Origin: Spisula solida
Taxonomy: Eukaryota > Mollusca > Bivalvia > Venerida > Mactridae
Direction: 5' to 3'
Assembly (NCBI GenBank): GCA_947247005.1
Contig: OX365948.1
Location: forward strand, 10,963,455 to 11,027,454
DNA: 64,000 nt
The notes beneath the pieces are model-generated. The model ran no database searches and was not told where the DNA came from. It saw only the letters and a program-made list of their open reading frames with translations. The first letter of the stretch is position 1; the number at the start of each line of letters is the position of its first letter. The position numbers and the translations under genes were made by a program. Below are positions 12,001 through 27,000 of this stretch, in pieces.

Positions 12001-15000
12001 GCGTCTGCTCATGAGAATAATTATATTACTTTGTATCAAGTTGTTGTTAAAAACAAAATAGGTCGAAAAGGATGGGGACGAATCTTGTCATCGAAACAAA
12101 ACGCGACAATATTGTTAGAATCTCCTAATTAAAGGTGCACTTTTTTGAACTCCAACTTCGTGTTTTCATACCCGATCTCTGTACTTGAAACAATCGTAAT
12201 GAAATACAAGTAATACTACATGAAAGAAATCAGAGAGCTTTAGATATTGGCAATATTACATGTTACCTAGGGTACCACTGGCTGTGTTTTTGACAGAGTG
12301 TATAGAGAAGTCACGTTTCTATTGTGAGCACAGAGTACAACCATACCTGTAAAATATTGATCTCTTTGTCACAATGCCTCCTCTTAGCATTGATGGGGAA
12401 CGCAGTCAAAAATTGATTTACCCCTGTGGCAGACGAAGTTTTGGCGACAGCTGGTTTGTATATAAGCGTGTGTCAGGTTGTTATCCACTCATGTTGGGGG
12501 AACAAGAATTATCCGATATTTGATTGTCGACAATTTTCGTTGGTCGCGATTGTTATTATAATATATTTGACCCTTTGTTGATATGTTGGCTAACTGTTGT
12601 TCGACCAATATAGCTGTCGTATAAAGAATTACACCCTGTGAGTCTTATGTCCATATTTAGAGGGTTTGTTTGGTGATATTAACAGAGCCGTGTGGTAATG
12701 TCAGACCGGCACGGTAATGTGCATGTACAAGAGTGTTCCAAAGATTCAGGACATAGAATTTTCTCTTCCTCCTTCATTATTGGTTAAAATGTTTGTTTTC
12801 CGCGTACAAGTATTGACTTTGATTTTTGTCCAACTGATATCAAGAGTAACTCAATTTCTTGTTCCCCAAAACTTACAGAAGTCGACGAACAATTGGAATA
12901 TCACTTATACTTATAAATATTATTATTACTATACGTGAAAATCATTACAATACAAGCCGCGTCCATGGTCCAGTGGTAAGTGCTCCTGATTTGTATTTGG
13001 ATTCGATCTTGGCTCGATTTCCTTTTTCTACAGGTCATACCATTTCATGAAAATTTGACACGAATGTCGATTTTCCTCCTCATGTGTAGAAGTTGCCGAA
13101 TCCTTGTGAAAGTATAAGTTAGTACAGCTAGGATACGGTATAATCCATAATGTTCCTGAAAGGTATAAACTGTCGTATAGATTGTCGTAAAACGTCAATT
13201 TCCACAAGTCGTAAAATATTTCAAATAATAATCGTTCGTGATTATTTAATTTTCCGGTCTGGGTAATCCACGAACACAACACAATGAAAAGTGATGCATT
13301 ACCAGTACTAGTATACGAACTATGATAATATTCTCAAGACAAGGTTAAATGTTTCAAATCCGTTTCATGCTTTTAAAAATGTCATTTTATAATTTACATG
13401 TTGTTTTATCACATAACCCGCGGTCCAGGAGTGCCGTAAAGCCGTGCCGTAAATATAGTTCGGCACTCCCAGACTGTGCAATAAATATTTAAATGATCTT
13501 GACGTGACGTTAGCCAATCCATGCATTGATCCGTCAATGACGTCAGGATAATATCAACGTCGCCATGACGTCACGCTCATTGTACCGCTGCATTTTGGCT
13601 GAAACATATGCAGCGTACATCATCCTTTTGAACAATAATGAGCGTTTTCTAAGGTTATGTGATTAATAGAATATTACATTCGTGCTCATTACATACGAAT
13701 TTTATTAAACTCGTCAACAAAAACAATATGACACTCGGCATATCCTCGTGTCATATAATTTTGTCCACTCGTTTAATAAAACTCGTATTTAATGAGCACT
13801 CATACAAGATCCTCTATATATGATATGCTGGCTCTTATGATGTCCCTATATCTAATTAAGCTTTATAGAGATTAATTATAATTTTTTTATGAAATTCCCC
13901 AATTAAACCACGCACACTTTACAAGTTGTAGCATTTGTCTCATTTCTTTTTGATCACCCCACGTATATAAAATTATGATATTGTGGACGTTATATGGGCC
14001 GAATTGCCATTATGCTCTTTTCTTTTATGTACTTGTGTTATTGTTCAACTATTTATTGTTGAGGATCTCATGGAAGATTGCCATTTAATATAATTGTCAA
14101 ATGAGTTTCCTCGTAAAATAAAGTCTTTATTATTATTATCAATATAATGTGGAGGTATTGACGTGATCCTAACCTTTATGCATGATTATATTGCAGAGTA
14201 AATATATATCAATTTCCGCGAACAAATCTTGCAATATCCGTCCTTTAAAATAGTGTTTGTATAACACCTAGAACGTCTTCATGATAGCCCCCGCTTACGC
14301 AAACATGAAGCAGGGGTTATAAATATAGACACGATTTTGAAGGCCGAGGATCACGTTATATATTCCGCACTATACATCCAAATAAATCATGCGCTTTATA
14401 CCTCTTACTAGTTTTGGGCTCAACTTTTTAGTTTCCCTGACACAATCGATAAACTTGAAATGTTTAAAAACTATACAAAGAAAGAAAATTAATTTCGAAT
14501 GGACACCTTGCGGATATTTGCCATTTAGTCTCAATTCTGAGCAAAAATATCACCTTTTAGTCCAGACTTACTTGTAGAACTTCACTATACATGAATGTAT
14601 TGAAGTTTCGTTTTATACAACAATCATACATATAACAGTAAATACAGAGTCTAACAAAACCGAAACGAGACAAAAGAAACAAAATAATAATTCGCTGGCT
14701 TAGAAAAACAAAGTACAGCTATGCCATTATTATTAAACAAGACAAAATGGTCTAAGACTACTCTTTATTAAGAGAAAAACAAGCTTTTTTAATTCAATTA
14801 TGTCAACATAACCACTTCCGATTGTGATGAATACAGGTTCGTAAGATGCGCCTTGTGATGCAGATTTCCAATATGTATGGTGTCGTATAAGGTCGCAAGT
14901 CCTACCAACGACCTTAAACAACTCCTACATATGGATCTTATGTTTATCACATGTGTGTTATAAGTTGAAAAAAGGAATGAGTTTCTATTCCTTTTTAGAA

Positions 15001-18000
15001 TACTATCATGCACACATACAGTGTTAACTGTCATCAACCACTGAAATGTTATAACCAAACTAGGTACAGGGACTAGTAGCGAATTGTGGTGCGGCCAAGG
15101 TTTCAGGACTGATGCTGTTTTTCGCACAAGAATGAAATTCAAACTAATCACTGAGTCCTCTGCGTCAGTTAAGTTTTTAGGTTAAGGTTTGTTTTGTAAG
15201 ATATTTTCAAAAACTTTCATGGTATCCATTTGATACTTTGATTACTTGTTCACTACCAAGCGGGCTATCCCAAGAAACAAGGAACATATCCCTGTGGTGA
15301 ATATTTGTCCTTACAACTTACTCGTGTAAGAAATATTGAAACTTGTGATACTTGTACAAATAAGGCGATGGCCCAATTATACACACTAGGGTAGGTGAGC
15401 ATGGTATTTGTTTTTACATAGTTATTGCCCTTTTACAACATAAGTATAGTTTTGCTTTATGTCACATGTCTCAATATCTATAAGAGATGATGATTTCACT
15501 CTGTAGAAAAGAGGAGGTAACTCGATTTTGATGGAGTTATTGCCGTCCTTAACTTAAAACATTCGCTTAATGTACACTTTTAGTATCTATAAGTATCGGC
15601 TTAAAACTCAAGAGACTTTATCACAGTATTGACCAAACTATGTAGGAGAAGGTTAATCCGTTAATGATTTCGACAGTGTTATTGTCCTTCTTTTTTAACA
15701 TAAAATTTTGACTTAAGGTGGCATAGGTGTAGTACGTCATTTAAGACAATACCGGTATATCGTGGTTTGTCTATGTCACAATGTAATACGTCATTTAAGA
15801 CAATACCGGTATATCGTGGTTTGTCTATGTCACAATGTAATACGTCATTTAAGACAATACCGGTATATCGTGGTTTGTCTATGTCACAATGTAATACGTC
15901 ATATAATACAATACCGGTATATCGTGGTTTATCTATGTCACAATGTAAAACGTCATATATAAGACAATACCGGTATATCATGGTTTGTCTATGTCACAAT
16001 GTAATACGTCAGATATAAGACAATACCGGTATATCGTGGTTTGTCTATGTCACAATGTAATACGTCAGATATAAGACAATACCGGTATATCGTGGTTTGT
16101 CTATGTCACAATGTAATACGTCAGATATGAGACAATACCGGTATATTATGGGTTGTCTATGTCACAATGTAATACGTCAGATATAAGACAATACCGGTAT
16201 ATCATGGTTTATCTATGTCACAATGTAATACGTCATATATAAGACAATACCGGTATATTATGGGTTGTCTATGTCACAATCTAATACGTCAGATATAAGA
16301 CAATACCGGTATATTATGGGTTGTCTATGTCACAATGTAATACGTCAGATATAAGACAATACCAGTATATTATGGGTTGTCTATGTCACAATGTAATACG
16401 TCAGATATAAGACAATATCGGTATAGTATGGTTTGTCTATGTCACAATGTAATACGTCAGATATAAGACAATACCGGTATAGTATGGGTTGTCTATGTCA
16501 CAATGTAATACGTCAGATATAAGACAATACCGGTATATCGTGGTTTGTCTATGCCATTATGTAGGACGTCAGATATATTTAAAGACAATACTGGTATATC
16601 GTGGTTTGTCTATGTCACAATGTTATACGTCAGATATAAGACAATACCGGTACATCGTGGTTTGTCTATGTCACAATGTAATACGTCAGATATAAGACAA
16701 TACCGGTATATTATGGGTTGTCTATGTCACAATGTAATACATCATATGTAAGACAATACCGGTATATCGTGGTTTGTCAATGTCACAATGTAATACGTCA
16801 GATATAAGACAATACCGGTATATTTTGGGTTGTCTATGTCACAATGTAATACGTCATATGTAAGACAATATCGGTATATCATGGTTTGTCTATGCCATTA
16901 TGTAGTACGTCAGATATATTAAAAGACAATACCGACATATCGTGGTTTGTCTATGGTTGAATGAGTTCACCATCTAACAGCAAATACTTAACTATTCCAC
17001 ATATCACATGTGTGCGACTGTAAATAAGCGGCCATTTGGTCTATGTTAATGCAAAGTTCTGTAACGTTATATGTAAATTAGAATATCAGACTATCTTGTA
17101 CGAGATGTGGTCGTCACCTGTAACGTGTCATAATCGGTATAGATCACATGAACCACACGTCATATATCTCAAATGACAAAGTCACATGAATACAATAAAA
17201 TACATTGATGGTAGATATGCTTGACTTGGTAATTTCAAGCATCAAAGAATTAAGCCTGTACGTTTTCAACTATTTTGTCTGTATGGTGTGAACCAGTCTC
17301 TGTATAGATCAATTGAGGTACACTCACCTGAGGAACAATGTATTTTCAAGATAATAATAACTTGGAGTCTAGTATTGATTTTCCGTTCCCAGGTAGTGGA
17401 TTATAAATCGGAAACGCGACACCGAGGCTCGATGCTGTCTCTTTTTACCTTTCAAATTCTGTATTGAATTTTCCAAAACGCTAGGAACCAGTGATGGCTG
17501 CAACAAACTTTCTTAAGATGTGATTGTTCGATTAAGAAGTTTACACTGTTCTTATTCAATGTTTGAAGAATCGAGCGGCACTCTGTTGCTGCAATTGATA
17601 TAGTGCCGTATAAAAAACACTATTATACATGTCATTGTCTACTTTCATTGTTTCGTGCAGTACATTCAGATGAAACATTGTGTAGTTTATTTTTAATTGT
17701 GAAAGAACACAAAGAGATTAAAATAGGTGAAAGAAAATTAGTAATTGGTTTCGTTCTCCCATTTCTGCAAGACTGAGATACATGTATGTGTAAAATCATA
17801 ACTCAACTCGTTAGCTTACTAGTATATATATTCATGCTTGTTATTTGTGCATTTGTTCAAACAAAAACCACCGAGAGCATTGTGTGCCATCACGTGGGTT
17901 TCGTTCAGTGGCAAGCCAATGCCAAGTTACCGCTTAAAGTCCAAACAAACACATAAACCAGGAACCACAAGGTGCCAAATCATTTTGATCACCTCGGCCT

Positions 18001-21000
18001 TTATGCATTTGTATATTTACCGGAGACAAGCGGAAATGGCCGAGCTTTCACGATTGGATGCCAAATATACAGTGTTTCCGTATTGGAGGAACCACACGGT
18101 GCCAAATATACAGTGTTGCCGTATTTGGTTATACATTTCCCATTGTCCGGCCGATCTTCGATTGTTCCCCAGCCATTTTAACGCTGAATAACCCCCGTTC
18201 TTTCCATGCGCAAATGATCAAGACATAATTGGATTGAACACAAAATTACCTTAGGGATATCAAATGTCTGAGGTAACCAGCTCTGTTGGTCATGTCTGTA
18301 GGATGTTAGCATATAGGCAAATATTTCTTTCTCTGATTTTAGCTAGTCTATGTTTTGACCATTGTTTGCAAGACTTTTATGATCAATACGTATGAATCAA
18401 TTATCCTCGTATTAGTAATTGGCTGAAAATGTCCAAAATTGTTCGAATATAAGCTTCAATTAAAGACACAATAAATTTAAAATGTCGGGAAGTGCACCTT
18501 ACTGTTTTGTGTACGTTTTTGAGGACACTCATCTAAATAAAGGTCCGCTGTGTGTGTGCTTACCGTCCTGATGTAATGGTGTCCTATAAAATTGGGTTCG
18601 ATCGTAGAACATAACGTAGGCGGCATTCCTTTTAAATAATCACCTTTCAACTTCCAACGAAGCGTTATTTTAAATAAAAAGAAAAAACAAGTAAAGGAGT
18701 AGCAAACGCTCAAGTTGGTGAATAGCACCAGCAATGCATTTGTAAGTTTGGTACAATCTTTTCAACAATTCACATCATTTGCATTGATTAGCGAGGTACA
18801 GGTGTATCGTAAGTGATGCGTTCAGTTGATTGTCTTGTTTCATAATCGACCTACCTTAAATTAGCAATAAATTCAAGGATAGCGTAGTGTCAAACAATTG
18901 GAGGACCCATCTTCCATAACTGCCAGATCTGACTAATTGTGATGCGTTTTCTGTTTCTTTACTGAAACATGTTTGTGCTTGGCCTCGCTATAAGCGTTCT
19001 TTGCAACTTGAAGTCATCGTAGTAAAAGCGTGTAATTGAATGCTTAAACACCCTACCCCACCATACACTGGTAAAACTACATTTCTGTGCTGGTAAAACT
19101 GAATATGGACCCTTTTGTTTAAAAAAAGGATGAAATCAGCCTAGAGTAGGAAGAATCACAGGCATACAGTAACCGTATAACAAGGGCATGCATTATGTGA
19201 GATTTTCAGGCATGTGACTATGGTTATCTCCGATGCAAAGTCCAGTCCTGTTTAGGGAGACAGATTCGTAATTTTATATACATGTATCATCTTTAGTATT
19301 ATTAATAGGACCTATCCAAACTTCTTGACTATTTTTTTAAACGATGAATGCGTTAATTGGAATTTGGGAAGGGTTGTGAACAACATGACGTCTAGTTCGG
19401 GTTTACGTATGTAATAACATGACCACTATTTTGTGTCCATAAACTGTGGTGTGGGTAAACGGTATAAAACTCGACCATATCCGAATGAACCAAACTTGGG
19501 TATACCACTTAATTGACACATGCTATTCTGGTTGGTTACTGTAATGCTAGTTTGTCGGTTAAATGTAATTAAACTTGTACAATGTGGCAGATGAAATTTA
19601 TTAACGGATATCTTAAGGTAGACACATACAGTAATATTGTGTTTACGCATATTTTCAGGATAGTATATCAAGTGTTAACAGTGAGATGAGTACGGAAACC
19701 AGCTCATCTCCTTTAATAGAGGGAACCAGCCCTAAACAGGAATCAGGTAATATATATTTATCATACTAGCTTATATTATAGTAAAAAAGATAATAATAAT
19801 ACGAATATGAGATTTGCCATGATTTTAAAGAACTATCATAAATGAAGCAAAATGCAAACAAGAAATATCTTTAAAAAAGATCAACAGCGTAAAAATAGCA
19901 GATATATGTGTACTTGTTTGCAATGAAGAAGAGGACGTTATTTAATATCGTTGAATTTAAAAACACCAATCAAACTAGAATTTATATATTTATCCATGTA
20001 AATTGTTTGTCAGTAAATCAAAGAAGAATAGTACTATAGGTACATGTATGTGTATTAGTCTAGATTCTGCGGTCCGTTATATCCGGCAATTATAGCGATA
20101 GTGATTCCAAACTTAACTCAGACTTTAATATTTAGCACGCATTATATCTGGAAAAAAACTGTAGACGGGACTTAAATTACTTTAAACTAACGTCGAAATT
20201 ATAGACAAAAACATAATGGGAAAATATAATCAGAACAAAAACTAGGCTGATGTGGGATTTGAACGCGAGGCCTCTGATCACAAAAAGATTCAGAGCAGAC
20301 GAACGTGCTACGAATGTAGCTAATTTCGGTACTAAATTTTCATATTCTGACCAACCGGGCCTTAATATTTATTTTCTACTATTTTTTTGTGGTCAAAAGC
20401 AGGTGAAATATCAAGCTAGACAGCTAACGCTGAAAAAGATTGTGTTAAAACCTTATGACATACGAATACGAAAGTTTATTTTGAATATTTATTATTGCAT
20501 ACACTAGTTACATAAAGTAAAAAAAACAGGTTTTCCTGGAGACTGGTTCATATAATGTTGTGTCGACTGGCAATTTAGGAATAAGTGCTTGAGCTACGTG
20601 CCAACTTCATAGACCTATAAGTACATGGTACTACAGCCATATTTGACTAGATGCTATACATTGGTAATTAGTCTTAAAAATTATTTAGAATCATTCGATC
20701 ATTTGACAGAAACGTGATGCTATTTTGATACATTGTTTGGTCTTTTGTTGTGCATTATTGCTATGTGGGAAATTTTTTATCTACTTGCAGAACTGTAAGT
20801 CATACATGTTTGAGTTAGGTTATTAATTCCCGACAAATGGACTAGAGTAAATTCGCCATCATGTACTAGTATACATAGTGTACGAGTTTGAAAAAAGCCC
20901 GTTACAGGACTAGTTGACTAGTTGACTATAGTTATTCAAGCTTGCTGTCAGAACATATTGAAATATCTGAACAATATATGTATTGATTTAGCGTATAAAC

Positions 21001-24000
21001 GGATTTCTATTGAAATGTATAAGAAATCACAAATTGAACACGTGACTGGAACCCTAAATCTGACGGCAATTCCAATGTATGACATCGGACATATTCAACT
21101 TTGTCTTCATTTTAATTGTCCATGCTTTCACATTCACACTCGCCATATGAAACGGTAGATTTTGCAGAACATGGTGATGAGAGAAAAGTTCATCTCGTCA
21201 AACAACGTGTGTTAAATCACAGAATTCTTAGTTAAAGGCCTTCTTCCTTCCTTATTTCTGTTTTATGACCCTCCTGCTGATATCATGTTATTCCATCTAT
21301 AAAGATGTGGTTCAGAAACAAAGAAGAAAGAAAGCAGGCCTTTAATCAAATATGTGAATAGGTGTTTTAACAGTATAGTTATAGAGAATCACGTGGCATA
21401 CTGAGATTGAAAGTGGTACTCGTGAAACACGGAACATTACAGTGGAGAAATTCACACGAACAGTATTCCTGTTGGTGCTGGCACGTTAAAGCTACACTAT
21501 AAGACGCGTCTATTGTTTCATCCGATACATCTCTGTCACAGAAAACTGCCTGTAGATTCGTCTTAGGTTTCTTGGGCGGTAAACATTCGTAAGTGATTAG
21601 GGGGATATTCAGTACTCCAAGATTTGGGAAAGATTTGTAAGGAGACGCTATGATCGGAACGAATATTGATTCGTCAAAGCTTGCTCTCTTATTCTACATC
21701 ACAAGATGTTATTTTAACTCGAGTTTTTTCGTAAATACATAATTCATGTTATTCAGTGTTCTGTTGTTTTTTTCTGTTGTGGAGACATATGCCTGTATTC
21801 GCTATAATTCCCTGTGTAGTCATTGTTCATTGAACAAGCTACCTACAAACAACACACTGAGATCATAAGAGCTTTTTAAAGAGCAATATGTATTTATTCT
21901 AAACTGACTTGTATAGTACATAACATTTAACGAGGAGCTAATTAAACTTCTTGTGCTTTCGTTATTGTACGGTAAAACTACCGTCTAAACAAATGAGGTT
22001 TATTTTATTTCTGTATGAAAATGAAAAACTTAACGCCTAAAATATCTGCGAAGCTTTGTGAAGCGTACGATTATAGTGCTTCAATTAATTAACGCGTTTG
22101 TCAAGCAGACTGAAATGGTTTAAAAGATGTCATTCTGCTTAGTATATATTTTATGATGGGCTAACCATTATATTGAGTTCTATTACGGTTATCTGATACG
22201 ATGACATTCGTATTATGTAGATTGTAACATTCAGGCTGAAAGTTATTTATTAAAAAACTATACATGTATTAAAATAAGCAAGTCTGATTGATTCAAAATC
22301 TGACACCCCAGCACCACACTTTACTATGCATAAGTTTGTCTTCACCATTTTGGACTATAATCTCTCTCAGGGCGAGTTTATCATTCTAAATGTCTTCACG
22401 TTCCCAGAAACTTCATGCAGCTTTGTTTCCAAGACTCTTAAGCATAGATGACTTGCGTTACACTTTGAAGTGTTCGGCGTTTGTAAAGCGTTCTATAGTG
22501 TTGTGCCAAATTTAGACAATTTTCCCGGGAACATCTAGGAGTCGCAGATCTATTCGTAAGCCACTTGTGTTTGTAAGATAATGCCAATTTCTTAAAGCTA
22601 AAATCAATCCTAGACCTGAATGACATGTTTGACGCTGTCATATTGTTGCAAGACTTTTATGATTCGGGGGAAAATAGCAGCAGGTAACTTAACTGAGAAC
22701 CTCCCAGATTTATGAAAAAGAGAAATAAAAATCGATGACACCCTTTGAGAACAAGTCAATAAAGACGGTCTTATCGGCTTTTAGTGTGACCCACACTCTA
22801 TAACAAATTGACGCTTTCAAATCTGCATCACAGCGCCTAAATGACAAGGATTGGTTTTATGAGCACCTGTTGCTATGACGATATTTTGAGAACATTTTCC
22901 CAGGAAATAGTCAAGTTCAGCCGCGTAAATCGAATTCACGGAGTACTAAGCAGGTCTCGGTGATAGATACCGTATGTGAGAAGAAAGTAATTTAGGCTCA
23001 CCTCAATGTTATAAAGCTCTCCAGAAAGTCTGTCTAAAGTTGACGAATTTATAAAGGAAATGACTATTCGAAAAATGGATCCAGACTAATTATGCATTCA
23101 GTAAATGTAACGCTAAGACACAAGTTTGCTTTCATTTTTAGTTTGAATCGCCAACTTTGCTATATCACATCGTAGCTCTTCTATGCTTGTTTATAAACCG
23201 AAAGACTTTATCCCTTTTGTTTCTGTTACATCACTTCAATAATACAATTCGTTTTAAAGGAATTGAAGAACACAAGAACTGTGCTGTAAATGTGGTCGTC
23301 TGAAATTAAGACATAAACGTGCGTGTGTTTTCTTTTGGACCATCAAAGCGTATGGTGCTTTAATTATAAACATGATTATAAAACGCAAGTACACGTGTTG
23401 CTCAATACTTTATTTTACTCGGTTAATGTATCATGTTTGTTCAATTTATCAAAACCAACCATATAAACAGCACTTCTTGCACAATTCTCATTTTAAACGC
23501 TTCGACATCAGGGTTTGAATAATATCCGGATACGAAGCTGGAAAAGTTAAAAATGTGAGGATGATGGGTGCAAAATGCTTCATGAGCAATAATTATACTT
23601 ACATATTGCAATTAACTGTATCTAGTAGGAAGAATAATTTATGCACATTAGGTTTATGAGTTTATGTGCCTGCATTTGCATATTAAAGGATACTAGCTTG
23701 ATGTTACTAGTAATTCAAATTAAACTTAACAATTCTTTTTGTTCTATCGGTAATTAATAAATTCCGGGAACATGTTGACCGTCCCTCGTGTGTGTGTGTA
23801 AGTCCGTACAATCAGCTTATAGGTGTGGTGATTAGATCGTCATATAGACGAGGTTATAGACGTATTGTTCAATCACAGAGAATCAGCCGTCATTGAATGT
23901 ACGAAAATAAGCGCATTTGACAGTGTGCATGTGGCACTGTGGTTTATTCTCCTTGCTTTTACAATTAATGGTTACAATTCCCAAATTAACACTCTTAGTG

Positions 24001-27000
24001 TACATTGTACAAAAGTAAGATAAGATTTCACTATATGAGACTATCAAAATCCCCGAACACATCTAGCAGGAACAGCTGGGTTTCCGGCTTAAGTCTCGTT
24101 CTGGTAGTACAGACAGGTAACAGTCAGACTGCACGGCAATCGTACCTGATATTTAAGAAAAAATGGCCAAATGAAAACCTGCCTTCAAAAGCATTTAAAA
24201 TTTCTTGCGGCCTCAGTCATCTTTAATGAACCTAAAGTTCACCAAATGAGTTGCAAGAACAGCAGTTACTCCCCTTTACACGTTTTCAATAACCAGTGTC
24301 ATCAAAAGTTAAAATCAATTTATCGCATTGCCTAACTAGTATTATTCTCACACATAATTTATCAAACATCAACATCAAGTGAAGCTGGCACTCTTTGATA
24401 AACATTGCATAGTTAAACGTTCAGGACTCCAACTCTCCTGATAAAACAGAACGAGGCACTTGCTAGCTTTATATAAAGCTAACCTTGTAAATACCTTCCA
24501 TTACTTTGTGTCGCTGTACCTTTTTCACCCCGCTTTCATTCAGTTCCTTATTTCCAAAGTAAAAAGGGGATATATGAGAAGAGTAATGTACTATGGTGGT
24601 GCCTTTATATTTTATGACGGATCGATATGATTGCTAATTCCCTCTGGATTGCTTGTTAGTTTTCTGTATTGCTGGCGTCTATCGAAACTTAAAATCTGGA
24701 GACAGTGTTCAGCTGAACCTTCGTGTCTCTTATTGATTTTACGTTTTTTTGATGGACTGAATACCTTAGATTTGTGAGAAAGGTAAATAGAAGGCATCCA
24801 TTCATATGGAGTAGTCTCAGATAAAACAGACGGCTCACACATAATTGATTTCATTATTCTTTCTTTCTCAGTATATACATTTTGTACTTTTAATAATTCC
24901 GTTTGAAAACATTCTAACATTATTAGTCTTGCTGATGTTGATAATTTTATGTTTCAAATATAGTTCGTGTCTGTTTTGAAAATATGAATGGTTAATTTGA
25001 AAAACAGTCTGAAGATTTAACAATGTCAAGTCGTTCAGACAGAATAATTACCTGTCTACTTCAAACTAGTTGGTGACAAACTCATGGAAACATAAAACAG
25101 TATCATTAGCTTACAACGGGCACGTTAAAGAACCTAGGAGTCTATTCGGAAAAGGCTAGGGTAGCGCACCGAATTCCTTGTATCACTCAAACTTTCTGTC
25201 TCTTTCATCGAAGCCGAGGTTCATTGGCCAATAGGCAGTGATAAAACCGAATGGTCATGCACTATGGCTGTATCATTCGTCGAACACAAAAAATAAATAC
25301 AGGGTCATTTTAAAGACCCAATATAACCAACCAGGTGGAGCGCTAGTATGTCACCTGGAGGACCATGTGTTGACTCCCTCAGGTTGCGCAGATTTATATT
25401 CTTACGTGATATTCCTCCGCATATGGAGATGATGTCAGCTGATAGCGGAAGAGCAAGTTAGTACTGGTTGATAACTTATTCCAGCAAAAACTTGTTAGGT
25501 TTAATATCCGCCATATACTTTTGAAAATGGTTAATTCCAGGAGGACTTGCTAGTCAACCGTCGTTCATCGGCGCAAGAAGTCAACAACTACGTAATAAAA
25601 GATAGAATCCTACTTGTTGTAAACACACATTACATAAAAATAGTCGCATAAGCTGAATAGTATACTTGAGTATGTAACAATTAAATATAATTAGTTTTCT
25701 CCAAAAATGGAGTCACGTGATTTTATTGAACTTTTCCGAGAATAGACTTATGAGATATTGTATTGTTCGTTTCGCCTTATAATTATAACAAGTACAACTG
25801 TACAACTGTGTATGATATACGAGGGTCATTCAACAGGTTGACTTAGTATGTATTCGTTGACTATATACCGTTGCATAATTCTACCCACTACACCTCAACG
25901 TACGGTACCATGGCAACAGGACAATAAGGCATATTGTGTATTCAATGTAGACTTCGTAAAAAAGTTGTTTACCGGGGAAATCTTTTGATTATTGTAAAAA
26001 TCTGTGTTTTTCATCCAGATATGGTACCAGTTACTTGGTCATGATATTTACTTACTTATTTAAGTTCTCTTCATTCCTATTGGAACATAGGGTATCCACT
26101 ACAGCTTTCCATTGTATAGAGTCTCATTCTGATCATCTCGCTCTTTATGCATTGCAATAAACTATATACGTATTTACCGGAGACAAACGGAAATGACCGA
26201 GCTATCACGATTGTATACGGGCTGTGGCATTAGCTTTGACATATATAACAACACGTTTGTACCATGCATAAAGCTAGTGCGCCTGTACTTCTATGATAAA
26301 ACTTGTATTTTTCTTAGAATTTGCTTAACTAAACTTTGTATTTAAACGAATGTTTTCACTGTACTACAGATGTCATACCCATGGTAACGGAGAACGGTAC
26401 TGCCAGCCCAGTTCCAAAATCTAGTACGCCTAAACCTAGTACGGTAGAAGAATACTTTCCATTGAACATGAGCAACACCCCTAACTCCCTATCACCAGCA
26501 TCTCGTGACGAAAGTAAAGGTCATCCAGAGAGGAAAAGAAGGGCCAGCGATGACGATAGTTTAGAGGTAAGAAACACATCTTCTAACTAAGCGTACATCT
26601 TATACATCAGATGATAAAAGTCCTCGAGCACGTGAACTCTTTCTTTAATAGTTCTCAATACTTGTTGTATCTATTTATTTTCGTTCACCAGCGTATTCTT
26701 CACATGAATCATGAAATTTAAATTTGATCGTAAGTTCCTAATTTCGGTCAGTGTTTTGATAAAACAGTAGTCCCAGTTGCTTTATCCAGAGACGACTTTT
26801 CTCTAGCTTTATCAAAAAATACCAAACAGTATTTCTAAACAGATCCTGTGCGTATTGATTCAGAATAATATTCACTCTATTTACCCCTCCTTTGCTTATT
26901 TGTGCGTCCATACACTAGCGCTTGAAAAAGTCTTTCTAGGGAAAATCTTGGTCGTGCTGTGTTTGTACATTAAATAAGCTTCGTCAAGACATGCGATTTA

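Larger units (their letters stand above)
19747..26369 (+). other. NOL4-like intron 2 (6.6 kb)
   Basis: No nested gene recognised. It contains a tRNA-like segment near 20.25 kb, a hairpin at 21.23 kb, a LINE tail fragment near 26.07 kb and a second copy of the 18.0-kb repeat near 26.17 kb. The minus-strand frame at 24.6-24.9 kb (102 codons) has no recognisable similarity. Confidence 0.45.

Noticed and set aside
15679..16751. Frames on both strands over the 54/56-bp array
   Set aside because: The unit length is near a multiple of three and has few stops; same peptide repeated, no gene signals.
17838..18191. 117-codon plus-strand frame
   Set aside because: It crosses an interspersed repeat with a local duplication that also occurs at 26.2 kb; no protein family.
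24612..24920. 102-codon minus-strand frame in NOL4-like intron 2
   Set aside because: Basic and polar composition but no recognisable domain or exon structure; left as intron.
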